Below, one piece after another: positions 1 through 6,891 of a stretch of 20,040 nucleotides of DNA. This DNA is from CAZDET01 sp964504335. GTDB lineage: Bacteria > Bacteroidota > Bacteroidia > Chitinophagales > Saprospiraceae. The position numbers and the translations under genes are program-made. The first letter of the stretch is position 1. Each line of letters begins with the position of its first letter. Where the stretch lies: NCBI GenBank assembly GCA_964504335.1, contig CAZDET010000079.1:1-20040 (forward strand), given 5' to 3'. The notes below the pieces were generated by a model that did no database searches, was not told the DNA's origin, and was given only the letters and a program-made list of their open reading frames with translations.

Positions 1-37
1 GATGAAAAGCATAAATTTAGGGAAACCATCCGTTTTT

Positions 38-52
38 TGCAACGTTGTTGCA
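38..52. promoter_or_regulatory. Candidate Fur/Zur-type operator palindrome
   Basis: A perfect inverted repeat, TGCAAC-GTT-GTTGCA, lies 53 bases before the TTG start of the COG0523 GTPase gene in an AT-rich stretch. Its 15-base size fits a dimeric Fur-family repressor site. COG0523 paralogues are often under Zur (zinc) control in other bacteria, so a Zur operator is a reasonable inference. I do not know the Zur consensus of this lineage. Confidence 0.4.
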
Positions 53-62
53 TTTTTATTGT

Positions 63-85
63 TTAGAATTGGCCCTCAATTCTAA
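63..85. promoter_or_regulatory. Inverted repeat / leader hairpin before the COG0523 gene
   Basis: A perfect 9-bp inverted repeat, TTAGAATTG-GCCCT-CAATTCTAA, ends 20 bases before the start codon. It could be a second operator half or an RNA hairpin close to the ribosome site. No T-tract follows it on the plus strand, so it does not look like a terminator of an upstream rightward gene. Confidence 0.45.
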
Positions 86-105
86 CTATTCCAAAAAACA
101 GCGGC

Positions 106-1071
106 TTGCAGAGAATACCAGTCCAATTAATCACCGGCTTTTTAGGTTCAGGAAAAACTACCTTCCTAAATCACTTGATTCAAGAACGACCCAACGACCG
201 ACTGTTTGTTATTGAAAATGAAGTCGGTAAAATCAATGTAGATTGTGAATTGGTCATAAATGGGGATGAAGATATTGCTGGTTTGACAGCGGGTTGCCTA
301 TGCTGCTCTTTGCATGATGAATTGCTGGATGTGCTGGAAGAAGTAAGTCTTCGACGGGCAGAGTACGATCGGTTAGTCATTGAAACTACGGGGGTAGCTG
401 ACCCTACTTCAATTATTCAGACCTTTCTCGGGAATCCAATGGTGGAGCGAGTATTTGATTTGCAGCAAGTCATTTGCCTGGCTGATGCCGCCAACGTAGA
501 AGAAAACATCAATGCAACTGATGAAGCTCGCCGACAGTTGGTGAGTGCAGATGTTGTCTTGTTGAATAAATGCGATCAGGTACCACCATCCGAAGTAGCA
601 CGACTTGTGCAAACCCTAAAAAAAATCCATCCTACTGCCACTATTTTTCGTGGACAACACGGCATTTTTCCAGTAGATAAGATTTTCGAGGTCAAACCTT
701 TCCATGACGAGCGAACGACCCAAGTAGCCAGCGTCGTACCCGATGGTTCGCACCGACACAATGACATTACGACCTTTACGTTGACTTTTGATCGCCCTTT
801 CCATTTAGATTCTTTAGCCCGGGAATTAATGAAATTGGTGAAGCTCTATCGCCATCAAGTCTACCGGATTAAAGGTATCATAGCTGTCAATTCTACCCCC
901 ACCCGTGTGGTCGTTCAATCGGTAAGGGACAGTTTTGTGCTCACCGATGGCCCTCCGTGGGAACCCGAATCGGAGCGTATCAGCCATATTGTATTTATTG
1001 GAAAAGATGTCAAGCGCGAAATCATTGAGAAGTTGTTGGGCAGGCATTTGATCCAGGAAATTGAATCTTGA
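106..1071 (+). CDS. COG0523/CobW-family GTP-binding metallochaperone
   Basis: G3E-family P-loop GTPase of 321 residues, expected to deliver a metal (zinc, cobalt or another) to a client protein in the cytoplasm. Visible motifs are the Walker A GFLGSGKTT (11-19), the family's metal-binding GCLCC (63-67), ETTGVADP (93-100, Walker B region) and the guanine-specificity motif NKCD (154-157). The CobW C-terminal domain covers about 218-317. There is only a short His-bearing stretch (SHRHND) rather than a long His-rich loop. The start is TTG at 106: it puts Walker A at the usual distance, and the frame is closed upstream by a TAG at 64. The gene is AT-richer than those downstream, which may mean separate ancestry. 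The client metal cannot be told from sequence. Two inverted repeats upstream suggest metal-dependent repression. The family call is secure, the metal is not. Confidence 0.93.
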   Translation: MQRIPVQLITGFLGSGKTTFLNHLIQERPNDRLFVIENEVGKINVDCELVINGDEDIAGLTAGCLCCSLHDELLDVLEEVSLRRAEYDRLVIETTGVADPTSIIQTFLGNPMVERVFDLQQVICLADAANVEENINATDEARRQLVSADVVLLNKCDQVPPSEVARLVQTLKKIHPTATIFRGQHGIFPVDKIFEVKPFHDERTTQVASVVPDGSHRHNDITTFTLTFDRPFHLDSLARELMKLVKLYRHQVYRIKGIIAVNSTPTRVVVQSVRDSFVLTDGPPWEPESERISHIVFIGKDVKREIIEKLLGRHLIQEIES

Positions 1072-1166
1072 CCTTCTCCCACCAGCCGCACTCAACGACT
1101 TCAGCCGGGAGTCTGCTAGACTTGCACCCGCACTTATACCTTCGATTGCCCCCCGGCATAAATCAA

Positions 1167-2483
1167 CTACTGCAAGCCCAACCCATAGCGCCCGTACCAC
1201 ACCTGTTGAATACCTCCCCGCAGCACCATAAAGGCCAGTAAACTGAGCCACAAGCCGTGATTGCCATAGAATTGCCCCAGGCCGAAATATAGGGCCAGGT
1301 AGCCAGCAAAGGCCAGTAGCATCGTATTGCGCATGGCCCGCGAGGCCGTCAGGCCGATGAAGATGCCGTCCCAGATGTAGCAGGGGGTGGCGAGAGGAGC
1401 GAATAAGACCACCCAGATCAGGTAGGGCCGGGCCGCTTGCAATACATCGGCCTGGTCGGTGAAGACGCGCAGCAGCACATCGCCACTGAAGTAATAGACG
1501 GCTGCGTAAAGTGCCGAGAAGCCCATGCTCCAGGCGAAACAGTAGCGCATGGCCCGCTTGGTTTGCGCTGCATTGCGGGCACCGTGAAAACGCCCCACCA
1601 GGCTTTCTGCCGCGTAGGCGAAGCCGTCGATGCCGTACGACATCCAGTTGACATACTGCAATAGAATCACGTTGGTGGCCAGGACCAATTCGCCCTCCAG
1701 GCCGGAGCGGTTGTAGAAGAAGCCAAAGCTCAGCGTCAGGCAGAGGGTGCGGATGAAGATGTCGCCGTTGAGGCGCAGAAAGCGGAGTAGTTCTGCGCGT
1801 TGCAGGAAGCGCGGCAACGACCAATGGGTGCGTACCCATCCGTAGCGCCGCTGCAGGAGGACTACCCCCAACAGCAGCCCGACGTATTGCGCACCGACCG
1901 TACCTAGCGCCACGCCCCTCGCCTCCAGGCCTAGCTCGCGCACCAGGTAGACGCTCAGCAGGATGTTGACGACGTTGATGACAATGGTCAAAATCAGGGG
2001 ATAAATCGCATTTTGCATGCCGAAATACCAGCCCATCAGGGCGTACAGCGCCAACGCGGCGGGTGCGCCCCAAATGCGAACGTTGAAATAATCGTAGACC
2101 AGGCCCAGTTGCTCGGGTTGGACTTGCAGCAGCCACACCGCCGCCCGCCCGATGGGCCACTGAAATACGACCAGCAGGAAGGCCAGGCAACCACCCACTA
2201 CCAGCGACTGCCCCAATACCCTGGTCATATCCGGCTGGCTATCGCGGCCGAAGGCCTGGGCCGTGAGGCCCGTAGAACCCATGCGCAGGAAGCCGAAGTT
2301 CCAGTAAATAAAATTGAAGATCATGCTGCCCAGGCCTACCGCGCCGATGTGCTCTGCGCTGAGCCGCCCCATGAGGGCCGTGTCGAAGGTGGACAGCAAC
2401 GGCACCGAGATGTTGCTGAGAATGTTGGGAATAGCCAGGCGCAGTACGGCGCGGTTCATGTTGGTCATACCGGGAGCACGCAT
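1167..2483 (-). CDS. MATE-family (DinF-like) multidrug/Na+ antiporter
   Basis: Integral membrane protein of 438 residues with about twelve hydrophobic segments, the size and layout of MATE exporters, which use an ion gradient to expel cationic drugs or metabolites. The N-terminal part, with LRLAIPNILSNISVPLL followed by DTALMGRL (34-41) and later GSTGLTAQAFGR (69-80), fits the DinF branch. ATG at 2483 gives the longest form. ATGs at 2468 and 2459 would remove 5 or 8 residues, and the 2459 form begins nearest the first helix. It converges with the COG0523 gene (95-base gap) and diverges from the ligase-PASTA gene. A leftward TAnnTTTG-type promoter at 2754-2761 would give a leader of about 270 bases. 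The substrate is unknown. Confidence 0.9.
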   Translation of the reverse strand: MRAPGMTNMNRAVLRLAIPNILSNISVPLLSTFDTALMGRLSAEHIGAVGLGSMIFNFIYWNFGFLRMGSTGLTAQAFGRDSQPDMTRVLGQSLVVGGCLAFLLVVFQWPIGRAAVWLLQVQPEQLGLVYDYFNVRIWGAPAALALYALMGWYFGMQNAIYPLILTIVINVVNILLSVYLVRELGLEARGVALGTVGAQYVGLLLGVVLLQRRYGWVRTHWSLPRFLQRAELLRFLRLNGDIFIRTLCLTLSFGFFYNRSGLEGELVLATNVILLQYVNWMSYGIDGFAYAAESLVGRFHGARNAAQTKRAMRYCFAWSMGFSALYAAVYYFSGDVLLRVFTDQADVLQAARPYLIWVVLFAPLATPCYIWDGIFIGLTASRAMRNTMLLAFAGYLALYFGLGQFYGNHGLWLSLLAFMVLRGGIQQVWYGRYGLGLQ

Positions 2484-2753
2484 TTACGGGTGATGGACGT
2501 TTGGTAGTTGGCGTTCAACGCGGGTACCCCCCGGCTTTCGAGCCAGTGACCGGCTCGGCCCGCCGCACACCATGTGGGTGGGAATATATAAAATAGCCCG
2601 CCCACCAAACCTGCCAACCTCAAGGGGCGCAGGTAGCCCAAGCGTGCACCCCGCACGCGACTACCAGCAGTGTCTACGGCCGTATCGAAAAATATAGTAT
2701 TGGATGTTTCTGACTGCCCACAAAGCAACCAGCCGTGAGAAAGGATACTACGG

Positions 2754-2761
2754 CAAAGATA
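2754..2761 (-). promoter_or_regulatory. Candidate Bacteroidota -7 promoter element for the MATE gene
   Basis: The minus strand reads TATCTTTG, a full match to the Bacteroidota TAnnTTTG element. A CTTG, near the -33 consensus TTTG, lies 20 bases upstream on that strand (2782-2785). Transcription would start near 2750 and run into the MATE gene after a leader of some 265-290 bases. Confidence 0.5.
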
Positions 2762-2822
2762 GCCGGTTCTGAAGTGCCAGTCAAGTCCGAGTTCCACTTT
2801 CGGTACCGCATGATCCCGAGGC

Positions 2823-2852
2823 AAAATGGTTTGGAAGGGGCCAAACCATTTT
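2823..2852. promoter_or_regulatory. 12-bp inverted repeat over the ligase-PASTA promoter
   Basis: AAAATGGTTTGG, six bases, then its exact reverse complement CCAAACCATTTT. The repeat ends 18 bases before the TAACTTTG element, so it covers the place where the -33 box should be, and no good TTTG is found there. That position fits an operator for a dimeric regulator, either a repressor or an activator replacing a weak -33 box. It lies upstream of the expected transcript start, so it is unlikely to act as leader RNA for the ligase gene. Confidence 0.5.
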
Positions 2853-2870
2853 ACGTCCTATATAAATCCG

Positions 2871-2878
2871 TAACTTTG
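2871..2878 (+). promoter_or_regulatory. Candidate Bacteroidota -7 promoter element for the ligase-PASTA gene
   Basis: TAACTTTG matches TAnnTTTG exactly. Transcription would begin around 2882, leaving a leader of about 70 bases before the ATG at 2953. Confidence 0.55.
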
Positions 2879-2882
2879 CCCC

Positions 2883-2924
2883 CCGAACCTCAATCGGTTG
2901 ATCGAAACCAAGCTGGCGGTTCGG
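2883..2924 (+). promoter_or_regulatory. Leader with alternating complementary segments
   Basis: The predicted leader carries four short blocks in order: AACC (2886-2889), GGTT (2896-2899), AACC (2906-2909), GGTT (2918-2921). Blocks 1 and 4 extend to a perfect 7-bp pair, CCGAACC (2883-2889) with GGTTCGG (2918-2924), enclosing a small 2-3 hairpin. Alternatively 1 pairs with 2 and 3 with 4. The two folds exclude each other. No known riboswitch class is recognised. Confidence 0.3.
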
Positions 2925-2952
2925 AGGCATTGATTGCATACCGAAATACTGT

Positions 2953-5900
2953 ATGAAAATAAAAGTCGGCATCTTTTTCGGTGGCCCATCACGGGAACGG
3001 GAAATCTCCTTCGCCAGTGGGCGCACTGTGTACGATAACCTCAATAAATCCCTCTTCGAGCCGCTTCCCTTCTTCGTGGATGATCAGCGCCGCCTCCTCC
3101 GACTGGACTGGCACCACATCTACAAGGGATCAATCCGGGATTTCTTCCCGCCTGCCCAATTCCTCCCCGCATCGCCCAACCGCTTTCAAATCTATGCCGA
3201 CAGCCTGCGGCAAGCCCCCCAAGACCAACAGCAAGCGATGGCCCGGGCCATCGGCCAGCCCATCGCTTTCGAAGATCTGCCCCAGCTCATCGATGTCGCC
3301 TTCTTAGCCCTGCACGGCGTATACGGCGAAGATGGGCAAATTCAACAGCAACTCCGGAATCTGGGCCTTCCTTACACTGGCAGCGGCGTGCGCGCCAGCG
3401 AAATTGGCATCGACAAGGCCCTCCAGAAAGATCTGATGGAGCAAAAAGGCTTTGCGACCACGGATTTGCGGGTGTTGCCCCGCGCCGACTTCCTAGAAAT
3501 ACCCATCCACGACTATTACCAGGAAATCGGCGAGGCCCTCGGCTTCCCTTTCGTTATTCGGCCGGCCCGACAGGGGTCGAGCATTGGAGTGAGCATCGTC
3601 AAGGAAAGCGACGGCATCGAAGGCTTCGAGCGCGCCCTCAACCGGGCCTTTTCGCGGGAAATCATTCCGCTGTCGGAGTGGCAAGCCCGCGATCTGGACG
3701 ATCGGGTGGAATACCTCCGCTGGCTCGCCGACATCCGGGAGGGGCTGGGCTTTCCGATGGAGGTATCCGTCGATGGCAAGGCGTCTCAAACGTTTCACCA
3801 TCCCGAAGCCTTACTCGAATTTCTCAACGAAACGGCTACCGCCGAAGAAGCCCAATTTTTCCAATTGCAAGCCCACCTCTGGGAGGAAACCGTCATTCTG
3901 GAGCGCTTCATCGATGGTAAAGAGTTTAGCTGCATCGTAATTCGGGATGAATCGGGCACCGCCATCGGCCTGCCGCCCACGGAAATCATCAAGGGCTCGG
4001 AAGTATTCGACTACCGCTCGAAATACCTGCCCGGGCTATCGCGCAAGGTGACGCCCATCGATCTCCCCGAAGATCAAATCGAAGCCATTCGGGCGGAGAG
4101 CGAGCGGCTCTTCACAGAACTCGGCTTTCAGGTATACGCCCGCATCGACGGCTTTTACACGCCGGAAGGTACAATCTACCTCAACGATCCGAATACGACC
4201 TCGGGCATGCTGCCGAGTTCGTTCTTCTTCCATCAGGCGGCAGAAATTGGATTGAACCCGAGTCAGTTTCTGACCTTCATCCTCCGCATCTCCCTGCAGG
4301 AGCGCATGGCCGAAACGGACTCCGCACCGGAGGCCTGGGAAGTACTGGCCGATCGGCTGGATCAGGGCATCCGGCAATTGCGCTCCGAAGAGGCTCAACG
4401 GCGCCGCATGGCCGTCATCCTGGGCGGCTACTCCTTCGAGCGGCACATCTCCGTGGAAAGTGGACGCAATATTTTCGAAAAGCTCAGCAGCTCGGACAAA
4501 TACGAAGCGTTCCCCGTTTTTCTGACGGGCGATCCAGAGAATTATCAACTGCACCAGATTCCGATTAATTTATTGCTGAAAGACAATGCCGACGACATCC
4601 GCGACCGCATCCACCACTGGTCGGAACACCCGCTAATCGATCGCATCAAGGACCAGTGCCGACCGATCACCGAGAAGTACGCCTCTACGGATGTGGTTTT
4701 TGCACCCGTCGCACTGGATTTCCCCGACCTTCAGGAACGAGCCGACGGGGTTTTCATCGCCCTGCACGGCCGACCCGGTGAGGACGGAGACTTGCAAGAA
4801 CAACTCGAAGCCCACGATTTACCATACAACGGCAGCGGCACGCAATCGAGCCGGATTACCATCGACAAATACCGGACCCTGCAAATATTGCGGCAAAACG
4901 GCTTGCCTACTACCGAACAGCTCGTCCTGAATCGGGAGGCGTTTCTGGAAAGCCCCTCGCAATTCTACCAGCGCGTCGAACATACCTTCTTCTATCCGAT
5001 GATCGCCAAGCCCGTCGACGACGGCTGCAGCTCGGCCGTCATGGTACTGAGCGACCGGCAGGATCTGGAAGCCTACACGCAACTGATCTTCGGCGCCGCC
5101 CCGGAAGCAGAAGGAGAACAGCGCCGACAGCTACGGCTGCGCGCCAAAGAAGAATTCCCGAGCAAGGACCGCATCCTGTTTGAGCGAAAAACCGAGCAAG
5201 AGGCGGCCATCCACTTCCTCGAAATCACGGGAGGCATGCTGACCCACTACCAGAAGGACGGTAGCCTGCAGTACGAAGTGTTCGAACCCAGCGAGACGCT
5301 CTCGGGGGGTGCCGTACTTTCACTCGAAGAAAAATTTCTCGCCGGGGAAGGCCAAAACATCACCCCCGCCCGGCTTGCCCCCGCGGGTATGGATTATGGG
5401 TTCATCGCCCGGCAGGTAAAAGAAGATCTGGAAAAAGCCGCCCGCATCCTCAACATCGAAGGTTATTGCCGCATCGATGCATTCGTGCGGGTCTATTCAA
5501 ACAGCCGTGCCGAAACGCTGATCATCGAAGTCAACAGTCTTCCCGGCATGACTCCTGCCACGGCCATCTTCCACCAGGCTGCCCTGGCGGGATACAAGCC
5601 CTACGACTTCATCGATCGCATCATCGAATTCGGAATGGAACGCGCCCAACGCAAAAAGCACGTCCCGGTAGCGGTTCCCGCGGAGACGGCTGCTGCCGTC
5701 GTCTCCGTTACGCCCACGCCGCTGCAGGCGCAAATCCCCGCTGAGCCGGCAGAAGTGCCCGCCCTAGAACCCGCCGATCCACCACCCGTTACTCCTCAGA
5801 TGGCCGTACCAGAGCAATCCCCCCGACCGATCAACGAAGCATTCGAAAATCGTCGCCTACCCAATCACGCTCCCATCCCCGCCTGGAAGGCAGGTCTGCG

Positions 5901-6798
5901 GCGCGTAGGGCAATTTCTCGGCTCCGCCTATTTTCTGAGGAATATAGCTGCTATGATTGGCCTGGTGGTCGTACTGTTTCTCCTCATTCGATTTGGGTTG
6001 GATTGGTATACCCACCACGGCGAAACCTATCAGGTGCACAACTACGAGGGCATGGCCCTGGAAGATGCCGAACGAAAAGCCCGCCAGGGCAACTTCCGCG
6101 TCGCCGTCATCGATTCGACCTTCGATCCCGCATTGGAGCCCTATGTCGTGCTCAACCAAGACCCCGCTCCTTTATCGAGGGTGAAAAAGAACCGCACCAT
6201 CTACCTCAGCATTTCCGGAGGAACGCCGCCGGAAATCTTGCTGCCTCCCCTGGTCGGAAACTACGACTACGAACAATACACCCGGAAGCTCCAGGCTTTG
6301 AAAATTCGCTATTCCATCCAGGAGCAGGTCTACGACAAAATCCAGGAGGAAAACTCCATCCTGCATTTTTACTACAAAGACCGAAAAATCACGGATGAAG
6401 ACCTGCGCGCGGGCGTGAGAGTACCCCAGGGTGCGCAACTCGATTTCGTGGTCACCATCCGACAAACCGGCCAGGTGGAGATACCCAACCTGGTATGCCG
6501 CCGCTACAGCGAGGCCGTCTTCACGCTCGCCGGCATGCAACTGGCAGTCGGGGAGGTATACGGCGGGATCGGCAACAGCGACAATGCGTATATCATTCAG
6601 CAAGTACCCGAATACGTACCCGGGAAAACCATTGACCAGGGTTCGACGGTAAATCTGTACCTGAGTGCCTACCGGCCGGATGGTTGTCCCGAAGACGGTT
6701 CGCCCCTGCCCTATACTCCGCCTTCGCGCGTGGAGGAACCACTCGATTTTCAGGTTTCCCCACCCGACACCGGTCAGTTGAACAACGACCAACAGTAA
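2953..6798 (+). CDS. Tandem D-Ala-D-Ala ligase / transmembrane / PASTA fusion protein
   Basis: Protein of 1281 residues, about four times a normal Ddl, which joins two D-Ala for the peptidoglycan precursor at the cost of ATP. Unit 1 (1-455) has GGPSREREIS (10-19), HGVYGEDG (121-128), DK (154-155), FDYRSKY (352-358) and RID (397-399). It has Arg203 where DdlB has Lys144, Asp412 for Glu270, Asn414 for Asn272, and an insertion near 236-310. Unit 2 (486-895) has GGYSFERHIS, HGRPGEDG, DK (638-639), Lys686, RID (840-842) and IEVNSLPGMT (858-867, Glu859, Asn861), but Cys692 for Ser150 and Phe795 for Tyr216. A Pro/Ala-rich linker (905-960) leads to one helix (998-1016) and three PASTA domains (about 1027-1089, 1096-1170, 1174-1240). 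Expected topology: ligases in the cytoplasm, PASTA in the periplasm. Domain calls are firm; activity of both units and sensing are inferred. Confidence 0.93.
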   Translation: MKIKVGIFFGGPSREREISFASGRTVYDNLNKSLFEPLPFFVDDQRRLLRLDWHHIYKGSIRDFFPPAQFLPASPNRFQIYADSLRQAPQDQQQAMARAIGQPIAFEDLPQLIDVAFLALHGVYGEDGQIQQQLRNLGLPYTGSGVRASEIGIDKALQKDLMEQKGFATTDLRVLPRADFLEIPIHDYYQEIGEALGFPFVIRPARQGSSIGVSIVKESDGIEGFERALNRAFSREIIPLSEWQARDLDDRVEYLRWLADIREGLGFPMEVSVDGKASQTFHHPEALLEFLNETATAEEAQFFQLQAHLWEETVILERFIDGKEFSCIVIRDESGTAIGLPPTEIIKGSEVFDYRSKYLPGLSRKVTPIDLPEDQIEAIRAESERLFTELGFQVYARIDGFYTPEGTIYLNDPNTTSGMLPSSFFFHQAAEIGLNPSQFLTFILRISLQERMAETDSAPEAWEVLADRLDQGIRQLRSEEAQRRRMAVILGGYSFERHISVESGRNIFEKLSSSDKYEAFPVFLTGDPENYQLHQIPINLLLKDNADDIRDRIHHWSEHPLIDRIKDQCRPITEKYASTDVVFAPVALDFPDLQERADGVFIALHGRPGEDGDLQEQLEAHDLPYNGSGTQSSRITIDKYRTLQILRQNGLPTTEQLVLNREAFLESPSQFYQRVEHTFFYPMIAKPVDDGCSSAVMVLSDRQDLEAYTQLIFGAAPEAEGEQRRQLRLRAKEEFPSKDRILFERKTEQEAAIHFLEITGGMLTHYQKDGSLQYEVFEPSETLSGGAVLSLEEKFLAGEGQNITPARLAPAGMDYGFIARQVKEDLEKAARILNIEGYCRIDAFVRVYSNSRAETLIIEVNSLPGMTPATAIFHQAALAGYKPYDFIDRIIEFGMERAQRKKHVPVAVPAETAAAVVSVTPTPLQAQIPAEPAEVPALEPADPPPVTPQMAVPEQSPRPINEAFENRRLPNHAPIPAWKAGLRRVGQFLGSAYFLRNIAAMIGLVVVLFLLIRFGLDWYTHHGETYQVHNYEGMALEDAERKARQGNFRVAVIDSTFDPALEPYVVLNQDPAPLSRVKKNRTIYLSISGGTPPEILLPPLVGNYDYEQYTRKLQALKIRYSIQEQVYDKIQEENSILHFYYKDRKITDEDLRAGVRVPQGAQLDFVVTIRQTGQVEIPNLVCRRYSEAVFTLAGMQLAVGEVYGGIGNSDNAYIIQQVPEYVPGKTIDQGSTVNLYLSAYRPDGCPEDGSPLPYTPPSRVEEPLDFQVSPPDTGQLNNDQQ

Positions 6799-6841
6799 GC
6801 GTCTTTAAGGTTGGAACAGCTAGCACTAAAGCCCGGAGCCG

Positions 6842-6857
6842 CGCGTTTTATAACGCG
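6842..6857 (+). repeat. Short inverted repeat before the T9SS gene
   Basis: CGCGTT-TTAT-AACGCG, a 6-bp stem with a 4-base loop, sits 35 bases before the ATG at 6892. No T-tract follows, so it is not a terminator. It may shape the leader. Confidence 0.35.
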
Positions 6858-6891
6858 ACGCAGCTACCCTCACTTGCACAGAAACTCGATA

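Larger units (their letters stand above)
2484..2952. other. Divergent intergenic control region, no convincing gene
   Basis: This 469-base gap separates the MATE gene (leftward) from the ligase-PASTA gene (rightward). It holds one promoter-like box in each direction, a 12-bp inverted repeat, a folded leader before the ligase gene and a smaller hairpin (CGAGCC/GGCTCG, 2539-2557) in the MATE leader. A leftward open frame across 2465-2824 overlaps the MATE start and has no recognisable protein features, so I do not call it. Confidence 0.7.

Noticed and set aside
617..624. Run of eight A in the COG0523 gene as a slippage site
   Set aside because: The codons CTA AAA AAA ATC are ordinary, no hairpin adjoins, and there is no biological expectation of a second product.
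1104..1116. AGTCT-GCT-AGACT repeat between convergent genes as a terminator
   Set aside because: It has only five pairs and no T-tract on either strand.
826..2190. 454-codon leftward open frame over the MATE gene
   Set aside because: It is an alternate frame of GC-rich coding DNA, with an Arg/Ala/Pro/His-rich product and no fold-like pattern, and it runs into the COG0523 gene antisense.
2465..2824. 119-codon leftward frame in the divergent region
   Set aside because: It overlaps the MATE start, begins upstream of the likely promoter box and has no recognisable domain or signal.
6172..6792. 206-codon leftward frame antisense to the PASTA domains
   Set aside because: The plus-strand frame has clear PASTA repeats here, so the antisense frame is a coding shadow.
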